A model generated the notes under the pieces. It worked only from the letters and a program-made list of their open reading frames with translations, had not been told where the DNA came from and made no database searches. A stretch of 64,000 nucleotides of DNA, from NCBI RefSeq assembly GCF_027587175.1, contig NZ_JAPCID010000018.1, forward strand, positions 1 to 64,000, written 5' to 3'. Positions within the stretch are counted from its first letter, which is position 1; each line of letters opens with the position of its first letter. Positions 25,749 through 34,889 of the stretch are shown piece after piece. A program made the translations under genes and the position numbers. The DNA comes from Solirubrobacter deserti (lineage in GTDB: Bacteria; Actinomycetota; Thermoleophilia; Solirubrobacterales; Solirubrobacteraceae).

Positions 25749-27827
25749 TCACACATCATGGCCGCCGTGCGACGCCGCCGCCACCGCGCGCGCCCCCTCG
25801 AGGCGCGCGGGCAGCTCCTGGGCCTGGCCCGGCCGCGCCAGCGCGTAGCCCTGCGCGGCGTGGCACCCGGCCTCCCGTACGGCCGCCAGCTGCGCGGCGG
25901 TCTCGACCCCTTCGGCCACGACGCGCACGTCGAACGCCGCCGCCAGGCCGACGACGGCTTCCAGGATCCGGACGCTCGCCGTGTCGTCGGGGAGGCCGGC
26001 TATGAACGAGCGATCGAGCTTCAAGGCCTCCACCGGCAGGCGGTGCAGATACGACAGCGACGAGTAGCCCACACCGAAGTCGTCGATCGCCAGCCGCACT
26101 CCGAGGCCGCGCAGCCGGCCGACGATCGCCTCGCCCTGGAGCATGTCGTCCATCAGCACGGTCTCGGTGATCTCCAGCGTCAGCCGCGCCGGCGGCAGTC
26201 CGCTCGCCTCGAGCGCCGCACGCACGTCCCTGACGAGCTCGTCCGGGCGGGCGAGCTGGCGGGCGGAGACGTTCACGCCCACGCCGACGTCGAGATCCCA
26301 GCGCACGCACTCGGTACACGCCATGGTGAGCACGGCGCGTCCGATCGGAGCGATCAGCCCGGTGGCCTCGGCCACCGAGATCGCGTCCGGGGCCGGGATC
26401 GCCGGGCCGCCGGGACGCTGCCAGCGCAGCAGGCTCTCGGCCGCCGAGCGCGCACCGTCCAGCGCCACGACCGGTTGGAAGTGCAGGTTGAGCCCGCCCT
26501 CGACGAGCCCGAGGCGCAGCTCGGACTCGATCACGGCGCGCTGGCGCAGCCGCCGGCGCAGTGCGTCGTCGAAGACCTCGACCGCGCCGCCGCCGCGGGC
26601 CTTCGCGCGGTACATGGCCGCGTCCGCCGCGCGCAGCACGTGCTCGGGCTCCTCGTCCTTGTCCCGGCCCACGACGGTCACGCCGATCGAGGCCGACGCG
26701 TGCACCCGCTCGTCCGACGGCAGCGGGTCCTCGACGGCCGCGCAGACACGCGCCGCGATCGTCAGCGCCTCATCGTCGGTCGCGAGCCCGTCGCAGACCA
26801 CCGCGAACTCGTCACCGCTCAGCCGGCTCACGACGTCGCTCGGCCGGACCGCGTCCCGCAGACGCTCGCCCACGGCCTGCAGCAGCAGGTCGCCGGTCGC
26901 GTGACCGAAGCGATCGTTGATCGACTTGAACTCGTCGACGTCCACGTACAGCACCGCCGAGCAGCGGCCCCGGCCCCGCAGGATGATGCGTAGCCGCTCG
27001 AGGAAGACCGCCCGGTTGAGCAGGCCGGTCAGCGGGTCCTCGGCCGCCGCGCGCCGCAGCGCATCCTCGGCCACGAACTGCTCGGTGAGGTCATAGACCA
27101 CGCCCACCCATTCAGTGACGACGCCGTCCTCGCGGACCGGCACGCCGTGCGTCCGCAGGTGCAGCCACCGCCCGTCGGCGTGCCGGATCCGGTACGTGAC
27201 CTCGAGCTCCTCCCCGGTGGCGAGCGACCGCCGCCACGCCGCGCCGAGGCGTTCGAGATCGTCGGGATGCGTGATCGCCCCCCAGTCGGGCGTCCCGTCC
27301 GGACCCACGGGATGCCCGGTCAGCTGCTTCCAGGCCAGCGCCCGCATCGAGCGTCCCTGCGCGTCGGTCTGCCACACGACGCTGCTGAGCGCGTGGCTGA
27401 GCACCCGGTAACGCCGCTCGCTGCGCGCCAGGTCGAGCTCCGCCCGCTTGCGCGCGGTCACTTCCCGGACGATCGCGATCAGGTACCCGGGCGCCGGCTG
27501 CAGCCGCGTCTCGAACCATCCGTCGAGCGGCTCGAAGTAGTCCTCGAAGCTGACGGGCACCTGCTCGCGCATGGCGCGCTGGTACGCGCCGTGAGCGGGC
27601 TGCCCGACGGCTTCGGGAAACAGCTCCCAGACGTCCCGGCCGAGCACTTCCGCCGGCGTCCGTCCCAGCCGCCGGGCCGCGCTGCGGTTCAGGTACACGC
27701 ACCGGAACTCCCGGTCGAGCACCAGCAGCGCCTCGCCGACCTGGTCGAGCATCACGTCCAGCGCCGGACCTTCGACCGGCGCATGGGTACGCACCGGGAC
27801 CCGTCGGTCGTTCGCGGGCCGGCTCAC
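25749..27827 (-). CDS. PAS-PAS-GGDEF-EAL cyclic-di-GMP turnover protein
   Basis: 692 residues from GTG at 27827. Two PAS domains (about 20-130 and 140-250; the second with WLHLRTHGVPVREDG and the PAC-type DLTEQF) are followed by a GGDEF domain (DPLTGLLNRAVF, VDVDEFKSINDRFGH, SRLSGDEFAVV) and an EAL domain (AESLLRWQRP, LEITETVLMDD, AIDDFGVGYSSLSYL, LKLDRSFI, VVAEGVE). The GGDEF motif reads SGDEF, and EAL reads ESL; both variants occur in active enzymes. No membrane segment is present, so it is a cytoplasmic sensor. It stands alone, downstream of the LAL1 gene. Confidence 0.95.
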   Translation of the reverse strand: MSRPANDRRVPVRTHAPVEGPALDVMLDQVGEALLVLDREFRCVYLNRSAARRLGRTPAEVLGRDVWELFPEAVGQPAHGAYQRAMREQVPVSFEDYFEPLDGWFETRLQPAPGYLIAIVREVTARKRAELDLARSERRYRVLSHALSSVVWQTDAQGRSMRALAWKQLTGHPVGPDGTPDWGAITHPDDLERLGAAWRRSLATGEELEVTYRIRHADGRWLHLRTHGVPVREDGVVTEWVGVVYDLTEQFVAEDALRRAAAEDPLTGLLNRAVFLERLRIILRGRGRCSAVLYVDVDEFKSINDRFGHATGDLLLQAVGERLRDAVRPSDVVSRLSGDEFAVVCDGLATDDEALTIAARVCAAVEDPLPSDERVHASASIGVTVVGRDKDEEPEHVLRAADAAMYRAKARGGGAVEVFDDALRRRLRQRAVIESELRLGLVEGGLNLHFQPVVALDGARSAAESLLRWQRPGGPAIPAPDAISVAEATGLIAPIGRAVLTMACTECVRWDLDVGVGVNVSARQLARPDELVRDVRAALEASGLPPARLTLEITETVLMDDMLQGEAIVGRLRGLGVRLAIDDFGVGYSSLSYLHRLPVEALKLDRSFIAGLPDDTASVRILEAVVGLAAAFDVRVVAEGVETAAQLAAVREAGCHAAQGYALARPGQAQELPARLEGARAVAAASHGGHDV

Positions 27828-27913
27828 AGCGGCACGGGATCAGAAAGATGTAAATCGATGCGGTATTCCTACCCGGTGGGATACGTGCTCAACGACCGCC
27901 CAGGGCGTCGGGC

Positions 27914-27929
27914 TCAGCGTCGACGCTGA
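27914..27929. terminator. 16-bp perfect palindrome after LAL1
   Basis: TCAGCGTCGACGCTGA is a perfect palindrome 22 bp beyond the LAL1 stop, flanked by CGGGC and GCCCG that can extend the stem. It is the likely terminator of the LAL1 operon; an operator role is possible. The 123-bp gap to the next gene holds no coding frame. Confidence 0.5.
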
Positions 27930-27950
27930 CGAGGCCCGGCCGCCCCGCGG

Positions 27951-30554
27951 TCAAAGGTCGCCGCGCCGGCTGATCCCGAGCTTCTGCATCGCCCGGTACA
28001 GGTGCGATTCGACCGTTCGCACCGAGAGGACGAGGCGCTCGGCGATCTCGGCGTTGCTGAGGCCGCGCCCGGCCAGCTCGACGAGTTGCGCCTCCCGCGC
28101 GGTGAGTCCGACCGCGGTCCCCGCGACGCCGTCGACGTCCGGCGGTTCCGTGCCCTGGCCGGGCACGTGCAGGGCACGGGCGTGGGCGGCGGCACGTCGC
28201 GCCGACTGCGCGCGGCCCTCGTTGACGAACGCGGCGGCCGCGTCGGCCGCGGCCTCCAGCGCGTACAACTGCGCGCCGATGGCCGCGAACGCGTCGGCCG
28301 CCGCGAGCAGCGCCTCACCGTCGCGGGCGACGGCATGGGCGGCATAGGCCGCGACGAGGGGAGCGGTGCAGCGGTCGGCCAGCGCGGCGAGCGCGGGGCC
28401 GACCGAAGCGCCGGCCCGTCGTGCCTCATACGTCAGCTGCGCGGCGTGGATCGGCGAGTCCCCGAGCTCGTCGGCCGCGGCCAGCAACCGCTTGGCGCCG
28501 TGCGCGTCGCCGCGCACGCGCGCCGCCCAGCCTTCCGCTCGCAGCACGTAGGGCTGGTGCACGGCCAGCGGCTCACGGTCCGCAAGCGCGGCGTGAACAC
28601 GATCGAGCTGGCGCAGGGCGTCGTCGTAGTCGCCGGTGTGGTAGGCGATCCCCACCTGGAACGTGTGGACGTGGACGACCGCGTCGAACGTGTCGTGATG
28701 GCCGAAGCGCAGCTCCGCCTCGGCCATCCAGCGTGCGGCGTCGCGGAACCGCCCTCGCAGGAAGAGCAGCGCGCCGAGCATGAACGCCGCGAAGCCTGCG
28801 GCCTCGTGGTCGTTGAGCCGAACGGCCTCGCGGAGCGTCCGGGTCATGTAATCCTCGACCTCGGGCCAGTCGTAGCCCGTCTCCAGGGCGATCAGGATCG
28901 TGTTGGCCAGGCTGGCGGTGTCCGGCAGCTCGCGCAGGGGCAACGACGGCCTCATCCGGCGCACCGCGGCCCACGCTTGATCGCCCCGGCCCGAGAACAG
29001 CAGCGACAGCGTCTTGACCGCCCGCAGGGTGCGGTCAGTGGCGTCGTCCGCCGTCGGCGCCTCGGCGGCGCCGGGCGGCAGCGAGAAGCCCCCCGCCTGC
29101 GCGACCCACGATTGGTGGGCGCGCTGGACCGCCGCCGCCCACTCCGGATCGGGCGACCACGCTTCGGCCCGCTCCATCAAGGCGAGCGCGTCCGATGGCC
29201 TCCGCAGACCCCAGAACAACACCGAGCCGCGCTGGGTCAGGTACGCCGCGGCGTCAGGGTGGCGCGGCGCGAGCGCCTCGACCGCCGCGAGCGCCTGCTC
29301 GGCGTCCTCCTGTCGGTTGCGCATGCTGCGAGCACGCGCGAGCGTCATCGCCGCGGGGAGGTCAGGACCGTCCGCGAGCGCCAGCTCGGAGAGCGTCGCG
29401 CCCAGATCCGGGTCGCCGGCCAGGTTCGCGGCCCGTGCCGCGTCGAGCCGCAACGTCGGTGGGATCGGCGAGCCCGCGTCGAGCCGCAGCCGCGCGATGC
29501 GCAGTGCGTCGTCCGCCGTCACCGGGCTCCGGAGCTCGAGCTGCTCGGCCAGGCGCAGACGCAGGCGCCGCGCGTGCAGGGCTCCGAGCGCTTCGCCCAG
29601 GACGTCGCCGAACAACGGGTGCGAAAGACGGACCTCCAACGTGCCGGCGCGCGGCTGCGTCACGATCAGCCCGCGCGACTCGAGCTCGACGAGCACGTCC
29701 TCGCCCGCCAATGCGGCGATCTCGGGCAACCACAACGGCTCCCCGAGCGCGAGCAGCTCGAGTGCGGCCCGCTGTTCGTCGGGCAGCCCGCCCAGGCGCC
29801 GCCCGACGGATTCCCGCAGTGACGAGCTCGGCGTGGGCCGGCCGACCAGCCGCCACAGGCCGGCGGAGCGCGCAAGCGTTCCGGCCTCGACCGCGCCGGT
29901 GACCAGCTCGCGCACGTACAGCGGATTGCCCTGGGCGGTGACCTGCAGCCAGCGCAGCGCCGGCTCCTCGAGCGGCGCGCCGACCGCCTGCTCGACCAGG
30001 GTCGCGACGTGCGCGTCGTCGAGCGGCGCCAGCTCCACGCGGGGCGCCAATCCGTCCTTCCAGAGGGAGACGATCGCGTCGGGACACGGTTCGCCCGACC
30101 GCACGGTGGCGACGACGAAGACGTCCTCGCGGCTCGCGAGGTGCAGCACAAGGGTCGCCGACATCGCATCCAGCAGCTGCGCGTCGTCCACGCCCAGCAC
30201 GACACGGCGGCCCGCGGCGCGCTCGCGCAGAGCCTCACCGCTGCGGCGCATCAGCTCGAGCGCGTCCTCTGCCCGCGCCTCCGACGGCACCAGGGCGGCG
30301 AAGGCGCCCAGCGGCACGGTCGCGGCGCTTCGCGTCCCCTGGACCCACTCGGTCACCGCACCCCGGTCGGCGGCCGCGGCGACCGCTCGTCGGGCCAGGC
30401 GCGACTTGCCGACGCCCGCCTGGGCCGTGATCACGACGCCACGCAGGGAGGCGTCCCCGAGATGGGCGGCGATCGCGTTCAGTTCGGCGTCGCGACCGAG
30501 CAACGGCCACGCAGCGTCAGAGGCGAGCGGCGGCCCCACGTCCCGGTCCGTCAT
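27951..30554 (-). CDS. LuxR-type large ATP-binding regulator, LAL1
   Basis: 867 residues from ATG at 30554. Order: AAA ATPase module (WPLLGRDAEL, Walker A AQAGVGKSRLAR, Walker B RVVLGVDDAQLLD), a helical TPR-like middle part (about residues 330-770), and a C-terminal LuxR helix-turn-helix (LTAREAQLVELAGRGLSNAE, IAERLVLSVRTVESHLYRAM). This is the MalT/LAL architecture: ATP- and ligand-dependent transcription activators. It is last in a run of genes (32188 down to 27951) that begins behind regulatory site A. It has two full-length paralogues at 32302 and 34890. Confidence 0.95.
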   Translation of the reverse strand: MTDRDVGPPLASDAAWPLLGRDAELNAIAAHLGDASLRGVVITAQAGVGKSRLARRAVAAAADRGAVTEWVQGTRSAATVPLGAFAALVPSEARAEDALELMRRSGEALRERAAGRRVVLGVDDAQLLDAMSATLVLHLASREDVFVVATVRSGEPCPDAIVSLWKDGLAPRVELAPLDDAHVATLVEQAVGAPLEEPALRWLQVTAQGNPLYVRELVTGAVEAGTLARSAGLWRLVGRPTPSSSLRESVGRRLGGLPDEQRAALELLALGEPLWLPEIAALAGEDVLVELESRGLIVTQPRAGTLEVRLSHPLFGDVLGEALGALHARRLRLRLAEQLELRSPVTADDALRIARLRLDAGSPIPPTLRLDAARAANLAGDPDLGATLSELALADGPDLPAAMTLARARSMRNRQEDAEQALAAVEALAPRHPDAAAYLTQRGSVLFWGLRRPSDALALMERAEAWSPDPEWAAAVQRAHQSWVAQAGGFSLPPGAAEAPTADDATDRTLRAVKTLSLLFSGRGDQAWAAVRRMRPSLPLRELPDTASLANTILIALETGYDWPEVEDYMTRTLREAVRLNDHEAAGFAAFMLGALLFLRGRFRDAARWMAEAELRFGHHDTFDAVVHVHTFQVGIAYHTGDYDDALRQLDRVHAALADREPLAVHQPYVLRAEGWAARVRGDAHGAKRLLAAADELGDSPIHAAQLTYEARRAGASVGPALAALADRCTAPLVAAYAAHAVARDGEALLAAADAFAAIGAQLYALEAAADAAAAFVNEGRAQSARRAAAHARALHVPGQGTEPPDVDGVAGTAVGLTAREAQLVELAGRGLSNAEIAERLVLSVRTVESHLYRAMQKLGISRRGDL

Positions 30555-30606
30555 GCGGCGCCGGAGTCTACGTGCCGCCGCGCGCTCGCGCCTGACCGCG
30601 CCGGCC

Positions 30607-31230
30607 TCACACCGGCGACGTGCGCGCGTCCGGGATCTCGCTGTGAACCGGCGGGGCCGGGTAGTACTGCGTGGTCTGCTGCACCCGCTCAGCGGTGTCG
30701 CGATCGGTGATGAGCTCGATCAGCTTCAACGCCTCGTCCAGACCGGAGGAGATGCCGCCGCCGGTCAGGCGGTTGCGGTCCAGCACGAAGCGCGGGTGCC
30801 CGTCGGCGACCGTCACGGCGGGATGGCGCTCACGCAGATACGACGCGAACGCCCAGTGCGTCGTCACCGTGTACGAGTCGAGCAGGCCGGCGGCCGCGAG
30901 CAGGATCGCGCCTTCGCAGACCGAGCACACGTAGTCGCTCACGGCAGCCTGGCGACGCAGGAAGTCGAGGTACGGCCCGTCCCGGTCGGCGACGAGCCGC
31001 TGCAGCGCCGCGGGGTCGCCGCCCGGCACCCACAGCGCGGCGCACGGCGTGGCTTCGCCGAGGCCCTCGTCCACATTGAAGGTGAATCCGCCGTTGAAGG
31101 TGACCGGCCCGGGCACCTCTGCGCGGAGGTCCACCATGACCTTGCCCCGCGTCCAGCGGAACAGGTCATAGGGCCCGCTCACGTCGAGCATCTCGACGTC
31201 CTCGTACACCGGCATCACGACGCGTGTCAT
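30607..31230 (-). CDS. DJ-1/PfpI-family protein (isonitrile hydratase-like)
   Basis: 207 residues from ATG at 31230. The fold is recognisable from MPVYEDVEMLDVSGPYDLF, LWVPGGDPAAL and the nucleophile elbow YVCSVCEGAILLAAAGLL, where the second Cys is the expected catalytic residue (most relatives read CTG rather than CEG). GGGISSGLDEALKLIE is typical of the isonitrile hydratase subgroup. Isonitrile hydration or a non-enzymatic role are both possible. It lies between secreted-protein genes and LAL1, all in one direction. Confidence 0.85.
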   Translation of the reverse strand: MTRVVMPVYEDVEMLDVSGPYDLFRWTRGKVMVDLRAEVPGPVTFNGGFTFNVDEGLGEATPCAALWVPGGDPAALQRLVADRDGPYLDFLRRQAAVSDYVCSVCEGAILLAAAGLLDSYTVTTHWAFASYLRERHPAVTVADGHPRFVLDRNRLTGGGISSGLDEALKLIELITDRDTAERVQQTTQYYPAPPVHSEIPDARTSPV

Positions 31231-31265
31231 GGGAACCGTCCCTCGGTGAGCGGGCCTGACACCGA

Positions 31266-31727
31266 TCAGCGCGACGGCGTCGCGGTCGCGTCGGTCACGG
31301 TCGCGCCCGGCGTGGCGCTGGACAGCGTGACGGTCAGGTCCTTCTTGACCTGCGCCACGCTCTTGCCCGGGAACGCGAGCTGCAGGCCGACGACGATGTC
31401 GTCGGTGGTCCCGGCGGGCGCGCCCTGGTTGCCGGCGGTGATCGTGCCGGTCGTGGAGTCCCACGGGCCGAACTCGGCGTGCGGCTTGAACGTCTTCAGG
31501 TTGGACTTGTACCGGACCTTGACGGACTGCCCGGCGGGGACGCCGTTGACCGTGACCTCGCAGTCGGCGTAGGTGAACCGTTGGCCCTCGTCGTGGGACG
31601 AGCGGACCTTGCAGGCGCCGGCGTCGATCTGCGGGCCCGGCTCGGAGATGAGCTGGGCGTGGGCGGGCGCCGCGACGGCGGTGGCGGCGACGACGGCGGT
31701 GAGCGCGGTGAGGAGCTTGGTGCGCAT
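31266..31727 (-). CDS. Small secreted protein, family A copy 1
   Basis: 153 residues: signal peptide (MRTKLLTALTAVVAATAVAAPAHA), one Cys pair (GACKVRSS and YADCEV), then strand-rich sequence (NGVPAGQSVKVRYKSNLKTF, STTGTITAG) and a Lys-rich segment SVAQVKKDLTVTL. It is clearly related to the secreted protein at 44181-44675 (shared YKSNLKTFKP / YSSNLRAFKP, TTGTI, AQVKKDL / AQVRKEL), so these are two members of an unnamed exported family inside the same putative regulon. A CCAAGGA ribosome site precedes the ATG. Confidence 0.75.
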   Translation of the reverse strand: MRTKLLTALTAVVAATAVAAPAHAQLISEPGPQIDAGACKVRSSHDEGQRFTYADCEVTVNGVPAGQSVKVRYKSNLKTFKPHAEFGPWDSTTGTITAGNQGAPAGTTDDIVVGLQLAFPGKSVAQVKKDLTVTLSSATPGATVTDATATPSR

Positions 31728-31756
31728 GGTGAAAATGGTCCTTGGGGAGGAGGCGA

Positions 31757-32188
31757 TCAGCCGGCGGTGGGGGGCAGATAGGGCGCGGTGAACGTGAGCG
31801 TCACCGTGGTCGGGACGTCGGCGCCCTGCAGCTTGCAGGTGAAGCGCGCGGTGCTGGCGTTCATGGAGCCGTCGAGCGTGGGCGTGCAGCGGAAGCCCTG
31901 GCTCATGTACGGCTTCTGGTAGCCGTTGTTGACGCCCTGGCGCACGACCTGCTGGACCGTCGAGCGGCTCCAGAAGCGGCGGACGCTGTTCTCGGGGTTG
32001 GTGACCTTCACGCGGGCGGTCACCGTGTTCTGGCCGCCCGCGAGCATGCCCGGGTTGACCGAGATGTGGTACGTGTGGTTCTGCGTGGTGGTAGTGGTGG
32101 TGGCGGCGCCGGCGGTGGCGGGCAGCGCGACGGCGCCGAGGGAGGCGATGACGGCGGCGGCCGTGGCGGCCTTGCGGGCGATCAACAT
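31757..32188 (-). CDS. Secreted protein of unknown function
   Basis: 143 residues: signal peptide (ending ATAGAA), a Thr-rich start, a middle part with ENSVRRFWSRSTVQQVVRQG, and two Cys (FRCTPTL and FTCKLQ) probably forming a disulphide, with Ig-like strands (VPTTVTLTFTAP). An AAAGG ribosome site precedes the ATG. It is the first gene after regulatory site A and is probably expressed with the genes down to LAL1. No family recognised. Confidence 0.75.
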   Translation of the reverse strand: MLIARKAATAAAVIASLGAVALPATAGAATTTTTTQNHTYHISVNPGMLAGGQNTVTARVKVTNPENSVRRFWSRSTVQQVVRQGVNNGYQKPYMSQGFRCTPTLDGSMNASTARFTCKLQGADVPTTVTLTFTAPYLPPTAG

Positions 32189-32254
32189 GGGGAGTGCCTT
32201 TCGGGGAGGGTTGACGATGCAGCCAGCTTCCCCTCCAGCGGGCCCCGCGTCTTG

Positions 32255-32293
32255 CGTAGGGCGCTACTGAACTCGCGCGGTCTCGGTACGTAG
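32255..32293 (-). promoter_or_regulatory. LAL-regulon site A, upstream of the secreted-protein/DJ-1/LAL1 run
   Basis: On the minus strand: CTACGTAC (32293-32286), 15 bp, CAGTAG-CGCC-CTACGC (32270-32255). At the standard distance downstream GAAGCTG gives the conserved A and T of the -10-like element. The start codon at 32188 lies further away, behind a 5' leader with an AAAGG site. The upstream half touches the 3' end of LAL2. Confidence 0.6.
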
Positions 32294-32301
32294 CGGACGC
32301 G

Positions 32302-34872
32302 CTACAGCGCGCGGCGGTCACGGACGCCGAGCTTGTTCATCGCGCGGTACAGGTGGCTCTCGACCGTCCGCACCGAGACGATCAGCCGGTCGGCGATCTC
32401 GGCGTTGGACAGGCCCTCGCGCGCCAGTTCGACGAGCTGCGCCTCGCGCTTGGTCAACGTCGCCGCGTTGGGGTCGAGGCCTTCGAAGACCGGGGGTGCG
32501 GCGCCCTGATCCGGCTGGAAGAGCTCGCGGGCGCGGGCGGCGGCACGGTGCGCGCACTCGCGGTCGCCGGCGCGCATGGCCGCGGCCGCCGCTGCGAACG
32601 CCGCCTCCATGCCGTACCGGAGCGCGCCGATCGCCGCGAACTCGTCGGCGACCGCGAGCAGCTGCGCCGCATCACGAGCGGCGGCGTGCCGGGCGTACGC
32701 GCGCACGAGGCGCGCGTCGCCACGGGCGGCGAGCGCAGCCATCGGCTCGGCGACCTCGGCTCCGGCGCGCAGCGCCTCGTAGAGCAGCTGGGCGGCGAAG
32801 ATCGGCAGCGCCTCGCACTGCGCGGCGGCGCCCAGGAAGTGCTCGGCGGCGCCGGGGCCGGCCGCCCAGCCCTCGGCGCGCTGCACGTACGGCACCTGGT
32901 GCCGCCACGGGCCGGCGGGCCCGAACGTGTCCCGCATGCGCGCGAGTGCGTCCAGGGCGGCGACGGCGTCGCCCGTGGCGGCGGCGATGCCGACGCGGAA
33001 GGCGCTGACGACGGTCATCGTGCCGAACGTGTCACGGCGCTCGAGCTGCAGCGCGGCCTCGTCGAACCAGCGCGCCGCCGAGCGGTAGCGCCCGCGCGTG
33101 AATTCCGTCGCCGCGAGCCCGAACGCTGCCAGCCCGGCGGTCTCGTGGTCGTCGGCGCGGACCGCGTCGCGCAGGACGCGCGACAGGTAGGCGTCACCGT
33201 CGTCGAAGTTCTCGCCCGTCTCGAGCGCGATCAACGTCCACCCGCCGAGCGCGAGCGTCTCGTGATAGCCGCGCAACGGCACCGTGGGCCGGAGCGCGTG
33301 AGCGAGCTCGTACGCCCGGCCGCCTTCGCCGGTGAACAGCAGCGCGAGCGCGTGCCGCGCCTCGTTGCCGCGGCGGGTCTCGTCATCGGCCTGCCCGCCG
33401 GAGAGCACCTCGGCGGTCACGCGCACGGTGGTGCCGAAGTCGCTGCGCTGGGCCGAGAGCAAGTCGCGGAGTGGAAGCAGCCGGTGCGTCCACACGCGCC
33501 CGTCCGCCCATCGACCCGCGCGTTCGATGAACGCGCGGGCGGCGTCCACCTCGCGCAGGCCCCAGTACAGACCGACGACGCGTTGCTCCACGTAGTCACC
33601 GGACACTGCAGCCTCCGCTTGCGCCTCGACGGCGGCCAGCACCTCCTCCGCCTCTCGGTGGCGATTGCGCACGGTGTGGGCGCGCGCCAGCGGCAACGCC
33701 GCGGCGAGGCCGCCGCCGTCGCGCAGCGCGAGCTCGGCGAGCCGCGCGCCGAGGTCGGGATCGCCTGCCAGGAGCGCGGCCCGCGCCGCGTCCAGCAGCA
33801 GCCGGGGCGGGACGCTCTGCTGCGCGTCCAGCAGCAATCGGGCGACGCGCATCGCCGTCTCGGGCGTAAGCGGCCTGCGCTCCTGCAGGACGTCGGCGAG
33901 CCGCAGCCGGAGCCGCTGCGCGCGCAGCGCCGGCAGCTCGCCGCGCAACGCCTCGCCGTAGAGCGGATGCGCGAGCCGGACCTCGTCACCCGGCACGTCG
34001 ATCGAGATCAGCCCGAGCGCCTCCGCCTGCACCGACGCCTCGACGCTCGCGAGCGCGGTCAGCTCGTCGACCCGCAGCGGCTCGGCCAGAGCCAGCAGCT
34101 CGATCGGGGCCCGCTCCTGCGCCGACAGCGTGAACATCCGCTCCGAGATCAGCTCACGCAGCGTGGCGCTCACGGGCGGGCGGCCCTTGAGCGTCCACAG
34201 GCCGCCGGCGCGGACGAGGGTCCCGGCCTCGAGCGCGCCGAGCACCAGCTCGCGCGCGAACAGGGCGTTGCCCTGGCAGGCGCCGATCACCCATGCGAGC
34301 GCGCGCTGCTCGACGGGACCGCCGAGACCCGCCTCGACCAGCGCCCCGACGGCTTCGTCACTGAGCCTCGCGAGCTCGAGCCGGTGGGCTCCCGCGTCCT
34401 TCCACAACGATCGGATCGCGTCCGGGACCGACGCTCCGGATCGGACCGTGGCGACGACGAAGGCGGTCGAGGTCGACGCCAGGTGCAGGACGAGCGCGGC
34501 CGACACGGGATCGAGCAGCTGCGCGTCGTCGACGCCCAGGACGACGCGGCGGTCGCGGGCCCGCTCGCGCAACGCGTCGCCGCTGCGGCGCAGGAGCTCG
34601 AGCGGATCGTCGGAGCGGACGTCGTCCGGGACCACGTCGGCGAACGCGCCGAGCGGGATGGTCGAGGCGCTGCGGGTCGCCTGAACCCAGATCGCGGGCA
34701 GGCCCTCAGCCGCGGCGGCGGCGTTGGCCTCACGCGCGAGCCGCGACTTGCCGACCCCGGCCGGCGCGTGCACGATCACCCCGGGGCAGCCATCGAGCCG
34801 GCGGGCACCGGCGATCCGCTCCAGCTCGGCTTCGCGCCCGACCAGCGGCCACGATCCCGCACGGGTTGGCAC
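32302..34872 (-). CDS. LuxR-type large ATP-binding regulator, LAL2
   Basis: 856 residues from GTG at 34872. AAA module (WPLVGREAELERI, Walker A APAGVGKSRLAR, Walker B RVVLGVDDAQLLD), a helical TPR-like middle, and a C-terminal LuxR helix-turn-helix (LTKREAQLVELAREGLSNAE, IADRLIVSVRTVESHLYRAM). It follows LAL3 by 17 nt and is probably co-transcribed from site B. Its paralogy with LAL1 and LAL3 runs over the whole length. Confidence 0.95.
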   Translation of the reverse strand: MPTRAGSWPLVGREAELERIAGARRLDGCPGVIVHAPAGVGKSRLAREANAAAAAEGLPAIWVQATRSASTIPLGAFADVVPDDVRSDDPLELLRRSGDALRERARDRRVVLGVDDAQLLDPVSAALVLHLASTSTAFVVATVRSGASVPDAIRSLWKDAGAHRLELARLSDEAVGALVEAGLGGPVEQRALAWVIGACQGNALFARELVLGALEAGTLVRAGGLWTLKGRPPVSATLRELISERMFTLSAQERAPIELLALAEPLRVDELTALASVEASVQAEALGLISIDVPGDEVRLAHPLYGEALRGELPALRAQRLRLRLADVLQERRPLTPETAMRVARLLLDAQQSVPPRLLLDAARAALLAGDPDLGARLAELALRDGGGLAAALPLARAHTVRNRHREAEEVLAAVEAQAEAAVSGDYVEQRVVGLYWGLREVDAARAFIERAGRWADGRVWTHRLLPLRDLLSAQRSDFGTTVRVTAEVLSGGQADDETRRGNEARHALALLFTGEGGRAYELAHALRPTVPLRGYHETLALGGWTLIALETGENFDDGDAYLSRVLRDAVRADDHETAGLAAFGLAATEFTRGRYRSAARWFDEAALQLERRDTFGTMTVVSAFRVGIAAATGDAVAALDALARMRDTFGPAGPWRHQVPYVQRAEGWAAGPGAAEHFLGAAAQCEALPIFAAQLLYEALRAGAEVAEPMAALAARGDARLVRAYARHAAARDAAQLLAVADEFAAIGALRYGMEAAFAAAAAAMRAGDRECAHRAAARARELFQPDQGAAPPVFEGLDPNAATLTKREAQLVELAREGLSNAEIADRLIVSVRTVESHLYRAMNKLGVRDRRAL

Positions 34873-34889
34873 GTGTCAACGGTATCCGG

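Noticed and set aside
30661-30670. GTAGTACTG word resembling the LAL-regulon half-site
   Set aside because: It lies inside the DJ-1 coding sequence (QYY codons), without the CTACGTAC partner or a downstream start codon at the standard distance.
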